Assembly (NCBI GenBank): GCA_026392465.1
Contig: JAPLCA010000013.1
Coordinates: 1 to 64,000, forward strand
Source: Propionibacteriales bacterium
Lineage (GTDB): Bacteria > Actinomycetota > Actinomycetes > Propionibacteriales > Nocardioidaceae
Direction: 5' to 3'
DNA: 64,000 nt
The notes beneath the pieces are model-generated. The model searched no databases. It was not told the origin of the DNA and saw only the letters and a list, made by a program, of their open reading frames with translations. The position numbers and the translations under genes are program-made. Shown piece by piece: positions 44,435 to 52,558 of this stretch. Each line of letters begins with the position of its first letter. The stretch's first letter is position 1.

Positions 44435-46392
44435 ACGCTGACGTCCGCCCGCCGCTCGTCGGCTCGCCGCGGGCCCCGGCCGGACTGGAACTGCTCGACG
44501 TATAGACGGGCGTAGAGGCCACCGGCGGCGAGCAGCTCGTCGTGGGTGCCCTGCTCGACGACACGGCCGTCCTCGACGCCGAAGATCACGTCGGCGTCGT
44601 GGATGGTCGACAGGCGGTGGGCGATGGCGATGGTCGTGCGGTTCGCGCGAGCGCGTTCCAGCGCCTCCTGCACGAGCCGCTCGGTCTCGGTGTCGAGGGC
44701 CGACGTGGCCTCGTCGAGGATGAGGATGCGGGGGTCGGCGAGCAGCACGCGGGCGATCGCGAGACGCTGCTTCTCACCGCCCGACAGCCGGTAGCCGCGC
44801 TCGCCCGTCACGGTCTCGTACCCGTCGGCGAAGCTGAGGATCCGGTCGTGGATGTTGGCGTCGCGGGCAGCCTGCTCGATCTCCTCGGCGCTCGCGTCGG
44901 GTCGGGCGTAGGCGAGGTTGTCGCGGATCGTCCCGTGGAACAGGTACGGCTCCTGGGTGACCATGCCGACCGCGCCGGTGACCGTGTCGAGGGTCAGGTC
45001 GCGCACGTCGTGCCCGTCGATCAGCACGGCGCCGCGCGTGACGTCGTAGAAGCGCGGGACCAGGTAGGTGGCGGTCGTCTTGCCCGACCCCGACGGCCCG
45101 ACGATGGCGGCCAGCTGACCCGGCTCGACGCGCAGCGACACGTCGCGCAGCGCCCACGCGTCGGTCGGCACCGGTGCGGCGACGCCGTCGGGCCGGTCGA
45201 TGCGCACCGTCGAGTCGCCGAAGCGGTCGCCGGTGCGGCCACCGCTGAGCGAGCGCGGCTCGGGGTAGCGGAACCAGACCCCGCGCATCTCCACCTCGCC
45301 CCGCACGGTGGGCAGGGTGACCGCGCCAGGCTTCTCGACGACGGCGGGCCGGAGGTCGAGGTACTCGAAGATGCGGCGGAACAGGGCGAGCGACGTCTGC
45401 ACGTCGAGGGTGACGCGCATGAGCTGCAGCAGCGGCATCTGGAGCCGGGCCTGCAGGGTCGTGAAGGCGACGAGCGTCCCGGCGGTGAGCGTGTCGGCCC
45501 CGCCGGGCAGGCTGCCCGTGATCATCAGTCCTGCCAGCAGGTAGATGAGCGCGGGCGTGATCGCGAAGAACGTCTGGACCGTCGCGAAGAACGTGCGCCC
45601 GGTCATCGCCTGCGCGACCTGCAGCCGCGCCTGCTCCCGGTTGGCCTCGCGGTAGCGCTCGGTCTCGGACTCCGCGCGGCCGAACACCTTCGAGAGCAGG
45701 ATGCCGGAGACGCTCAGCGACTCCTCGGTGATGGCCGTCATCTCCGACAGCGACTCCTGCGTGCGGCGGGCCAGCTTCTGGCGTCGTCGACCGACCCGCA
45801 GCTGGATGGCGATGAACGCCGGCATGAGCACCAGGGTCAGGACGGTCAGCTGCCACGACAGCAGCACCATCGAGATGACCGCGGCGACGACCGTCACCGT
45901 GTTCTGCAGGATGGTCGTCGCGGTGTCGGTGAGGACGGTCCGCACACCGGCCACGTCGTTCGCGAGCCGCGACTGGATGGCACCGGTCTTCGTGGCCGTG
46001 AAGAAGGCCAGCTCCATCGTCTGCAGGTGCGCGAACAGCTGGCTGCGCAGGTCGGCCATCGCGGAGTTGCCGATCGTGGCCGTCAGCCAGTTCTGCCCGA
46101 CGGAGATCAGCGCGGTCACGAGCGGGATGAGGCACATGAGGCCGACGAGGCGCCCGAGCAGGCCGAGGTCGGCGGGACCGCCGTCCGTGGGGAAGAGCGC
46201 GTGGTCGAAGACGGCGCGGGTGAGGAACGGGATGACCGACGTCAGCGCGGCGCCCGCCACGACCGCGGCGCAGACGAGCACCAGCTGCCTGCGGTACGGC
46301 CGCAGCAGGGAGGCGATGCGGCCGAGCACGGGACTGTCCGCGGCGGCCACCTCCTCCCGCGACAGGTGCGTGACCTGGGCACCCCGTGGCAT
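44431..46392 (-). CDS. ABC exporter, fused membrane and ATPase domains
   Basis: 653 residues. An N-terminal six-helix exporter domain covers about residues 25-330. After an unusual 35-residue insertion (SLSGGRTGDRFGDSTVRIDRPDG) comes the ATPase with Walker A GPSGSGKT, signature LSGGEKQRLAIARVL, Walker B ILILDEATSALD and the H-loop AHRLSTI. It is probably a homodimeric lipid or drug exporter. Start ATG 46392 overlaps the stop of the YbaY-like gene (TGATG), so the two form an operon. The longer frame into that gene is not used. Confidence 0.92.
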   Translation of the reverse strand: MPRGAQVTHLSREEVAAADSPVLGRIASLLRPYRRQLVLVCAAVVAGAALTSVIPFLTRAVFDHALFPTDGGPADLGLLGRLVGLMCLIPLVTALISVGQNWLTATIGNSAMADLRSQLFAHLQTMELAFFTATKTGAIQSRLANDVAGVRTVLTDTATTILQNTVTVVAAVISMVLLSWQLTVLTLVLMPAFIAIQLRVGRRRQKLARRTQESLSEMTAITEESLSVSGILLSKVFGRAESETERYREANREQARLQVAQAMTGRTFFATVQTFFAITPALIYLLAGLMITGSLPGGADTLTAGTLVAFTTLQARLQMPLLQLMRVTLDVQTSLALFRRIFEYLDLRPAVVEKPGAVTLPTVRGEVEMRGVWFRYPEPRSLSGGRTGDRFGDSTVRIDRPDGVAAPVPTDAWALRDVSLRVEPGQLAAIVGPSGSGKTTATYLVPRFYDVTRGAVLIDGHDVRDLTLDTVTGAVGMVTQEPYLFHGTIRDNLAYARPDASAEEIEQAARDANIHDRILSFADGYETVTGERGYRLSGGEKQRLAIARVLLADPRILILDEATSALDTETERLVQEALERARANRTTIAIAHRLSTIHDADVIFGVEDGRVVEQGTHDELLAAGGLYARLYVEQFQSGRGPRRADERRADVSV

Positions 46393-46694
46393 CAGGCGTC
46401 GACTCGCGACAGCTGCAGCTCCTCGCGCACGGTGACCAGCTCGGGGGTGCCCCACACGCCGACGTCGGTGCGCAGCATCGCCCAGAGGCGCAGGGTGTCG
46501 GCGTCGGGGACGAGGGCGGTGTCGACGGACAGCTCGAACGGCGTGGGCCCGTCGCCGGCGACGCTGGCGACGGCCGCCAGGACCTCGCCGTCGGGCGAGA
46601 CGAGCTTGACCGTGAGCACGCCGCCGCCGGGCAGCGCGATCTTCTCGCGGGTCGTGGCGGTCCCGGTGACGGTGAGGGTGCTGATGGAGGCCAT
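46392..46694 (-). CDS. YbaY-like domain protein
   Basis: 100 residues matching the YbaY (PF09619) domain pattern: TVTGTATTREKIALPGGGVLTVKLV, then PTPFELSVDTALVPDADTLRLWAML. E. coli YbaY is a lipoprotein, but here no signal peptide or lipobox is present, so it is probably cytosolic. ATG 46694 follows TAGGCT by 6 bases (leaderless). It is translationally coupled to the ABC exporter, which suggests a linked but unknown role. Confidence 0.75.
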   Translation of the reverse strand: MASISTLTVTGTATTREKIALPGGGVLTVKLVSPDGEVLAAVASVAGDGPTPFELSVDTALVPDADTLRLWAMLRTDVGVWGTPELVTVREELQLSRVDA

Positions 46695-46767
46695 GTCCTG
46701 AGCCTAGGCCGTCAGCCCTCGGCGAACATCTCTGGCGAGTCGGCGCACGGCCTGGTCAGGTGGGGGC

Positions 46768-47745
46768 ATGGGACGGTGGCTGGTGCTCGGTGGGACGGCA
46801 TGGCTCGGCCGCGAGGTCGCGCGGACCGCGGTGGAGCGGGGGCACGACGTCACCTGCCTGGCTCGTGGCGAGAGCGGTGGGGTCGTCGACGGCGTGCGCT
46901 GGGTGCGGGCCGACCGCGACGGTCCTGGCGCGTACGACGAGGTGGTGGGGCCGTGGGACGCCGTCGTCGACGTCGCACGCCAGCCCGGCCACGTGCGGTC
47001 GGCCCTGGCCGCGCTCGGGGAGACGACGGGTCGCTGGACGTTCGTGTCCACCGGCAACGTCTACGCGGACCTGTCGGGACCGCTGCACGAGGACGACGCG
47101 CTCCGTGAGCCGGCGACGACCGACGTCGTGGACGCCGAGCTGTACGGGGAGGGCAAGGTCGCGTGCGAGCGGGCCGTGCTCGCGCACCCCGCCCCGCTCG
47201 TGCTGCGGTCCGGTCTGCTGGCCGGCCCGGTTGACCCGTCGGACCGGTTCGGGTACTGGCCCGCCCGGTTCTCCCACGCCGGCACGGACGACGTCCTCGT
47301 GCCCGACCCGCCGGCCGCGTGGTGCCAGGTGGCCGACGTCCGCGACGTCGCGACGTTCGTGGTGGACGCCACCGAGCGTGGCGTCATCGGCGTCCTGAAC
47401 GTCGCCGGCGAGGGGTTCCCGCTCGGGGAGGTGCTGCTCCGGGTCGCGGACACGGTCGGGTTCGCAGGACGACTGGTGCCCCTCGGCCCGGAGCGCCTCG
47501 AGGCGCTGGACGTGCGGCCGTGGTCGGGCGAGCGCTCGCTGCCGCTCTGGCTCCCCGAGGGGTACGGCGGCATGATGCGCATGGACACCGACCGGGCCGA
47601 GGCCGCCGGCCTCGTCCGCCGCCCCCTCGAGGAGACGGTCGCCGACGTTCTCGCCGACGAGCGTGCGCGGGGTCTGGACCGGCCACGCGCCGCGGGGCTG
47701 ACGCGCGAGGAGGAGCGGGCGGTCCTGGCCGACGCGACGGCGTGA
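46768..47745 (+). CDS. NAD(P)-dependent epimerase/dehydratase family protein
   Basis: 325 residues of the extended short-chain dehydrogenase family. The cofactor motif LVLGGTAWLGREVARTA is at the N-terminus, and the catalytic-type YGEGKVACERAV (Tyr-x-x-x-Lys) is present. The substrate is unknown; members act on sugars or act as reductases. ATG 46768 is divergent from the YbaY-like gene. TCAGGT 6 bases upstream is an imperfect leaderless -10. Confidence 0.85.
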   Translation: MGRWLVLGGTAWLGREVARTAVERGHDVTCLARGESGGVVDGVRWVRADRDGPGAYDEVVGPWDAVVDVARQPGHVRSALAALGETTGRWTFVSTGNVYADLSGPLHEDDALREPATTDVVDAELYGEGKVACERAVLAHPAPLVLRSGLLAGPVDPSDRFGYWPARFSHAGTDDVLVPDPPAAWCQVADVRDVATFVVDATERGVIGVLNVAGEGFPLGEVLLRVADTVGFAGRLVPLGPERLEALDVRPWSGERSLPLWLPEGYGGMMRMDTDRAEAAGLVRRPLEETVADVLADERARGLDRPRAAGLTREEERAVLADATA

Positions 47746-47749
47746 GGCG

Positions 47750-48586
47750 TCAGCGAGCCGCGGAGAGCGCCTCGGCGAGCGAGAGCGCAGGACGCCCGAG
47801 CAGGCGCGGGACGTCGTCGCTCACGGTGGCGAGCTCGCCGTCGCGGATCGCCGTGTAGGTGCTGACCCAGGCGTCGACCTGCCAGTCGGGCGCGCCGTAG
47901 TGGGCGCGGCTGGCGCGGGCTTCCTCGAGCGTCTCGTCGTGGAAGCGGTGCGGGCGGCCGGTGACCTCCGTCAGGATCGTGGCGATCTCCGCGAGCGTCA
48001 GCGCCTCGGCACCGGTGAGGTCGTAGGCCCGCTCCGCGTGGTCGCCGGGGTGGAGCAGCACCTCGGCGGCCACGGCGGCGACGTCGCGCTGCGAGACCGC
48101 CGCCACGCGCCCCTCGCCGGCGGGTCCCCGGATCACGCCCTGCTCGTCAGCGAAGTGCGGGAACACCTCGGCGTAGAAGCTGTCGCGCAGGAACGTCCAC
48201 GCGAGCCCCGCGTCGCGGATGAGGTCCTCGGTGGCGCCGTGGTCCCGGCCGAGCGTGAACGTGCTGTCGGCCGACGCGCCCACGAACGACGTGTAGACGA
48301 CGTGCCCGACTCCTGCGTCGACGGCGGCCTCGACGACGGAGCGGTGGTCGGCCATCCGGTCGGCGCTCTCGTGCCCGGAGACGAAGAAGAGCGCGTCGAC
48401 GTCGGCCAGCGCCTCCCCGAGCGCGGGCCGCTCGTCGTACGCGCACTGCCACAGCGGCAACCCGAGGTCGGGTGCGCGACTCGGGTCGCGGACGAGCAGG
48501 CGGGCCTCGGCGCCGGCCTCGGCGAGGTGGCGGGCGACGAGCCCGCCGACGGTCCCGGTGGCGCCGGTCACGGCGATGGTGGTCAT
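47750..48586 (-). CDS. NmrA/QorB-like NAD(P)-binding protein
   Basis: 278 residues of the atypical SDR class: TTIAVTGATGTVGGLVARHLAEAG at the N-terminus, GVGHVVYTSFVGA and TFLRDSFYAEVFPHF. Related proteins act as quinone oxidoreductases or redox-sensing regulators. Start ATG 48586; the frame reading on to 49276 merges it with sequence antisense to other genes and is rejected. It is convergent with the epimerase gene, 4 bases apart. Confidence 0.87.
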   Translation of the reverse strand: MTTIAVTGATGTVGGLVARHLAEAGAEARLLVRDPSRAPDLGLPLWQCAYDERPALGEALADVDALFFVSGHESADRMADHRSVVEAAVDAGVGHVVYTSFVGASADSTFTLGRDHGATEDLIRDAGLAWTFLRDSFYAEVFPHFADEQGVIRGPAGEGRVAAVSQRDVAAVAAEVLLHPGDHAERAYDLTGAEALTLAEIATILTEVTGRPHRFHDETLEEARASRAHYGAPDWQVDAWVSTYTAIRDGELATVSDDVPRLLGRPALSLAEALSAAR

Positions 48587-48653
48587 GCCGGGTGCAACGA
48601 CGGAGGGCGGGCCGGATGTTCCGCGACGGGCGGGTGTGCGGGCCGTCGGCGGG

Positions 48654-49340
48654 TCACGGTCTCGTCCCGTCGGCGGCAGGACCCCAGTGCATCGCCGCCG
48701 CCACGACACCGTCGCGTGCACCCCACCGTCCCCGCAGACGGGCAGGGAGGGAGGCTCGGTGGACGGGTCCGAGGGTGACCTCGACGCTCCCGTCGGGGTC
48801 GAGGCGCACGTCGGCGTCCTCGAAGCCCAACCAGCGTCGTTCCACGGGGAACCAGACCTTGTAGCAGGCCTCCTTGGCGCAGAACAGCAGCCGGTCCCAC
48901 GGCACGGAGCCGTCCTGGTCGGCGAGGTCGGCGAGGTGACGACGCTCCTCCGGCGTCGCGACCACCTGGAGCACTCCCGGCGGCAGCGGCAGGCTGGGCT
49001 CGACGTCGATCCCGAGCGCGCTGACGTCCGCAGCGTGCGCCGCGGCGCACGCCGCGTAGTCGTCGCAGTGCGTGATGCTGCCGACCACGCCATCCGGCCA
49101 CAGCGGCTCGCCCCGCTCCCCGCGCCGCAGGACCGGCACGTCCTCGCCGAGCTCGGCCAGGGCAGCGTGCGCGAGGAGCCGACCGGTGGCCCAGTCGTCC
49201 CGGCGACGCTCACCTGCACCAGGCACCTCACGGCGTTCCTCCTCGGCGAGGAGCCGCCACGCGCGACCGACCGCACCGGTCCGTCGGGTCTCGTGGACCA
49301 CGACCTCGGGCGGCAGCAACGACGCGACGAGCGAGGTCAC
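48654..49340 (-). CDS. 4'-phosphopantetheinyl transferase, EntD/Sfp type
   Basis: 228 residues. The magnesium-binding motif GIDVE and the downstream FCAKEACYKVWFP are diagnostic for Sfp/EntD-type transferases, which attach phosphopantetheine to carrier proteins. SITHCDDYAACAAA is also conserved. No NRPS or PKS genes are in the window, so it may serve synthases elsewhere. The start at GTG 49340 gives the EntD-like N-terminus (LLPPEVVVHETR). Confidence 0.9.
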   Translation of the reverse strand: MTSLVASLLPPEVVVHETRRTGAVGRAWRLLAEEERREVPGAGERRRDDWATGRLLAHAALAELGEDVPVLRRGERGEPLWPDGVVGSITHCDDYAACAAAHAADVSALGIDVEPSLPLPPGVLQVVATPEERRHLADLADQDGSVPWDRLLFCAKEACYKVWFPVERRWLGFEDADVRLDPDGSVEVTLGPVHRASLPARLRGRWGARDGVVAAAMHWGPAADGTRP

Positions 49341-49420
49341 GGGTCGACCGCGGGGGCGGCAGGCCGGCAGGGACGGTCCACGCCGCCAGGCTAGTGGTCG
49401 TCGGTGCGAGGATCAGGGGC

Positions 49421-49903
49421 ATGACCCACGTCCGTCCCGCGGTGCTCGCCGACGACGCCGTCCTGCTCGGTCTCGACCTCGCGACCTGGAGCCCGCGGTG
49501 GTCGCCGGGGCCCCCGCCCGCACGCGACGCGTTCTTCGGGGAGCGCAACGGCGGGCCCGGAGGCTTCCTGGTGGCGGAGCGGGACGGCGCGGTGGTCGGC
49601 TACGTGGCGCTCCACCGGGCGGGCGGTCTGGCCACGCACGCGCACGTGCGGATCATCGACGGCCTGGCCGTCGACCCGTCGGCGCAGGGTCGGGGGATCG
49701 GCGAGACGCTCGTGCGGGCCGCCGTCGAGCGGGCGCGCGCCGAGGGCGCCGCGAAGGTGACGCTGCGCGTGCTCGCCACGAACCCGGGCGCCCAGCGGCT
49801 CTACGAGCGCTGCGGCTTCGTCGTCGAGGGCGTCCTCGTCGGGGAGTTCCTCATCGACGGCTCACCCGTCGACGACACGTGGATGGCACTGCACCTGCGC
49901 TGA
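49421..49903 (+). CDS. GNAT-family N-acetyltransferase
   Basis: 160 residues with the GNAT acetyl-CoA motif VDPSAQGRGIGETLVRAAVERA and the C-terminal LRVLATNPGAQRLYERCGFVVEG, resembling RimJ/RimL-like small-molecule or protein acetyltransferases. ATG 49421 has GAGGA upstream. The substrate cannot be told. It is divergent from the phosphopantetheinyl transferase gene and convergent with the SIP-domain gene. Confidence 0.87.
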   Translation: MTHVRPAVLADDAVLLGLDLATWSPRWSPGPPPARDAFFGERNGGPGGFLVAERDGAVVGYVALHRAGGLATHAHVRIIDGLAVDPSAQGRGIGETLVRAAVERARAEGAAKVTLRVLATNPGAQRLYERCGFVVEGVLVGEFLIDGSPVDDTWMALHLR

Positions 49904-49913
49904 GGTGGGCCGC

Positions 49914-50261
49914 TCAGATGGTCTGGGCGACGACGTCGAGCTCGACGGGCACGCTGCGGGCGCTCGACCCGGCGCTGATCCACAGGCCCACGGTGCGGGC
50001 GGCGTCGGGCTCGCCGGGGATCCACTCCGCGATCCACGCGGCCACGGCGCGGTCGGCGGTGCCGGGCCAGACGCGGTGCACGGTGACGCGGGCGGGCGTG
50101 TCGAGCACGGGCAGCTCGACGTCGGGATCGATCTCGACGACCACCTGGCCGTACACGTCGGCCGGCAGCAGCGCGAGCGCCGACTGCAGCACCACGAGGT
50201 CGTCGGCGCAGCCGGCGAGCAGCACGTGCTGCAGCGGGACGCGGCGACGGTGGGACCTCAT
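49914..50261 (-). CDS. Stand-alone SIP-domain protein
   Basis: 115 residues corresponding to the C-terminal NAD(P)H-binding part of siderophore-interacting proteins: HVLLAGCADDLVVLQSALALLPADVYGQVVVEIDPDVELPVL. The FAD-binding barrel is absent, so it cannot be a complete reductase alone. Such short forms recur in actinobacteria. ATG 50261 is placed by TATACT 6 bases upstream. A possible iron box lies just upstream of the promoter, pointing to iron regulation. Confidence 0.78.
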   Translation of the reverse strand: MRSHRRRVPLQHVLLAGCADDLVVLQSALALLPADVYGQVVVEIDPDVELPVLDTPARVTVHRVWPGTADRAVAAWIAEWIPGEPDAARTVGLWISAGSSARSVPVELDVVAQTI

Positions 50262-50267
50262 GGACTG

Positions 50268-50309
50268 AGTATAGGCTTATCTGGCCCACCTGAGGCAAGG
50301 GTTGCCTAT
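50268..50309 (-). promoter_or_regulatory. Leaderless promoter with possible IdeR/DtxR iron box
   Basis: TATACT (minus strand, 50268-50273) is a near-consensus -10 six bases before the start. TGAGGCAAGGGTTGCCTAT (50291-50309) is an imperfect palindrome agreeing with the DtxR/IdeR consensus at the AGG and CCT half-sites, about 11 of 19 positions. Confidence 0.5.
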
Positions 50310-50397
50310 CTCACAGCGGATCCCGTCACCCACCCCGCGTTCTGTGGACGTGACGACGGTCCGTGGTCGAGAGACCGTCGCAAGGTCCACGAGACGC

Positions 50398-50435
50398 GTC
50401 GAGCCCGGCCCGCGCGGAGGCGGACCGGGCTCGAC
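50398..50435. terminator. Hairpin downstream of dps
   Basis: GTCGAGCCCGG (50398-50408) pairs perfectly with 50425-50435. It lies 24 bases after the dps stop on the minus strand. The remaining DNA up to the iron-box promoter at 50309 holds nothing recognisable. Confidence 0.75.
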
Positions 50436-50458
50436 GACCCGTGGGGTCGGCTGGGCGA

Positions 50459-50953
50459 TCAGGCGGCGACGTGCGCCTGGAGCAGCCAGCGGTCCTTCGT
50501 CAGACCGCGCTCGATCTCGATGGCGACGTCCTGGCTCGACAGGTCGATGTCGTCGAGGCCGGTGATCGCGGTGCGGATCGTGACCAGCGCGGCGTCGATC
50601 TGCGCGACGGTCTGCGCGACCGTGGTCTGCCAGGGCTGGAAGCCGTCGGACAGCGCGGGGAGCGTCGACTTCGCGGCGACGGTGGCCAGGCGCGAGTCCA
50701 GCGGCAGGCCCAGGGCGACGATGCGCTCGGCGGCGGTGTCGGCGTAGTCCTGCGCGTGGGCGACGAGCTGGTCGAGGGTCTCGTGGACGCCGGCGAAGGC
50801 GCTGCCGCGCACGTGCCAGTGGGCCTGCTTGCCGTCGACGACGAGGGCCTCGAGGTCGTGGACGACGGGGGTGAGGAACTGGGCGACGCCGGCCGCGATC
50901 TCCGACGTGGTCGCGAGGGCCGAGGGGGTGTCGGTGTGGGTGGTCGAGGTCAT
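50459..50953 (-). CDS. dps: Dps-family ferritin-like DNA-protection protein
   Basis: 164 residues with the Dps ferroxidase pattern: VVDGKQAHWHVRGSAFAGVHETLDQLVAHAQDYADTAAERI, which supplies the His and Asp/Glu ligands at the dimer interface. Dps dodecamers oxidise and store iron and protect DNA from peroxide. GAAGGA precedes ATG 50953. An inverted repeat CTGATCT (50982-50988) / AGATCAG (51032-51038) upstream may be a regulatory site. It sits in a metal-related block. Confidence 0.93.
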   Translation of the reverse strand: MTSTTHTDTPSALATTSEIAAGVAQFLTPVVHDLEALVVDGKQAHWHVRGSAFAGVHETLDQLVAHAQDYADTAAERIVALGLPLDSRLATVAAKSTLPALSDGFQPWQTTVAQTVAQIDAALVTIRTAITGLDDIDLSSQDVAIEIERGLTKDRWLLQAHVAA

Positions 50954-51062
50954 GGGTGCACGTCCTTCTCAGTCAGGGTCTCTGATCTCTACAACGCACA
51001 TCGTTCCCAAGAATTCCATCGCGTGCAACGTAGATCAGGCTCGCCTCACGGAGCCCAGGCTT

Positions 51063-51092
51063 GCCTCGCCCGCCTGGAACGACGGGCGAGGC
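51063..51092. terminator. Terminator of the copC-PepSY operon
   Basis: GCCTCGCCCG (51063-51072) pairs with CGGGCGAGGC (51083-51092), just after the PepSY gene stop. Confidence 0.8.
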
Positions 51093-51109
51093 GCCCCCTC
51101 CGAGGCAGG

Positions 51110-52534
51110 TCAGCCGACCGGCAGGTCCTCGCGCGGACGCTCCTCCTCGTCGACCTCACGCCGACGGGACCGGGCCGCGAGGACCAGGTCGAGGAGGAGG
51201 AACAGCGCCAGCGAGACGCCGAGGAGCGGCACGAACCACCCGACCGCCAGCGTCACCAGGACGACGCTGACCAGCACGCCCGGCGAGAGGCGTCGCCACG
51301 TGCCGCGTCCCGGCGCACGCCCGACCCGGGCGGTGCCCCGGGTGGGGCGACGCTGCCACCACGACCGGTAGCCGAGCAGCGTCACGGCGATGAGCCCGAG
51401 CGCGACGGCCGCGAGCACCAGCTGGTTGAGCAGGCCGAACAGGACGCCGACGTGGGCGTCGATCGTCCAGCGGGTGAGCTTCGCCGCGAGTGGCTCGTCG
51501 GCGAAGCGGATCTCGTCGACGACCGACCCGTCGCGGGGGTCCACGGCCACCGAGTCGAGCCGTGTGGGTGCGCTGCGCTTCTTCTCGGCGACGGTCCACG
51601 CCGACGTGTCGTCGATCGGCGCGGTGAGGAGGAGCGGGTCCTGCAAGCCGGCCGCGCGCGCCGACGCGAGCACGCCGTCGACGCCGACGCCACCGGTCAC
51701 GACGTCGTCGGAGACGCCCGCGCCGGACCCGCCGTGACCGCCGTGGCCCGACGCTGCCTCGGCGTCGCCGTCGAGCGACGTCGCCAGCGTCGTGCCGGTC
51801 CACGACAGCGCCGTGCGCACCTCGGCCACGTGCTCGCCGGCGTAGCGCGACCAGGTGAGGCCGGTGGCGGACAGGAAGAGCGCGCCGACGGCGAGCCAGA
51901 CGCCGAGCGTCGCGTGCCACGACAGCGTGCGCCGCCGTCCGGTCGCCGCCGTGTCGGGGAGCAGCAGTCGGCGTGCCCGACGGTCGGTGCGTCGCTTCGT
52001 GAACCAGAGCGCGAGACCGCCCAGCACGACGACCCACAGCCAGCTGGCGGCGAGCTCGCTGTAGTAGCGCCCGACCGTGCCGAGGTGCAGGCTGCTGTGC
52101 AGCTCGTTCAGCCAGGCGCGCACGCCCAGCCACTGGCCGTACTGTCGCTCCTGCCCGAGCACCTCGCCGGTGTAGGGGTCGACCATGACGGCACGGTAGG
52201 AGTTCTCGGGCACGTCAGCATCGGTGAACACGACCCGCGTGCTGCTCTCCGGGGTGGCCGGCGGTCGGATCTCGACGAGCGTGCCGTCGGGGTGCGCCTC
52301 GCGGGCGACGGCGAACTGCTCCGAGAGCGGCAGCTGGGCGCCTCGGGGCTCGACGGTGAGCTCGTGGGCGTAGACGGCGCGCTCGATCTGCGGTGCCGCG
52401 GTGTAGACCAGCCCGGTCACGGCGGCGACGAGGATGAACGGGGCCACGAGGACGCCGGCGTAGAAGTGCAGGCGCAGCACGAGCGGCTTGAGCTGGGCCC
52501 AGACGCCCGGTCGGGCGTCGGAGGTGGAGGTCAT
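51110..52534 (-). CDS. PepSY-domain membrane protein (PiuB-like)
   Basis: 474 residues with four main membrane segments and PepSY-type domains. RLHFYAGVLVAPFILVAAVTGLVYT near the N-terminus, LNELHSSLHLG and SWHATLGVWLAVGALFLSATG carry histidines that could bind heme. A His/Gly-rich loop (GHGGHGGSG) and a long acidic C-terminus follow. Related proteins are iron- or siderophore-associated membrane reductases. It lies 24 bases after the Dyp peroxidase and is last in that operon. Confidence 0.87.
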   Translation of the reverse strand: MTSTSDARPGVWAQLKPLVLRLHFYAGVLVAPFILVAAVTGLVYTAAPQIERAVYAHELTVEPRGAQLPLSEQFAVAREAHPDGTLVEIRPPATPESSTRVVFTDADVPENSYRAVMVDPYTGEVLGQERQYGQWLGVRAWLNELHSSLHLGTVGRYYSELAASWLWVVVLGGLALWFTKRRTDRRARRLLLPDTAATGRRRTLSWHATLGVWLAVGALFLSATGLTWSRYAGEHVAEVRTALSWTGTTLATSLDGDAEAASGHGGHGGSGAGVSDDVVTGGVGVDGVLASARAAGLQDPLLLTAPIDDTSAWTVAEKKRSAPTRLDSVAVDPRDGSVVDEIRFADEPLAAKLTRWTIDAHVGVLFGLLNQLVLAAVALGLIAVTLLGYRSWWQRRPTRGTARVGRAPGRGTWRRLSPGVLVSVVLVTLAVGWFVPLLGVSLALFLLLDLVLAARSRRREVDEEERPREDLPVG

Positions 52535-52558
52535 GGGGGTCCTTCGCAGGTCAGGAGG

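Noticed and set aside
47750-49276. Long frame continuing from the NmrA-like gene
   Set aside because: The extra N-terminal part reads through phosphopantetheinyl transferase DNA in another frame. The Rossmann motif starts directly after ATG 48586.
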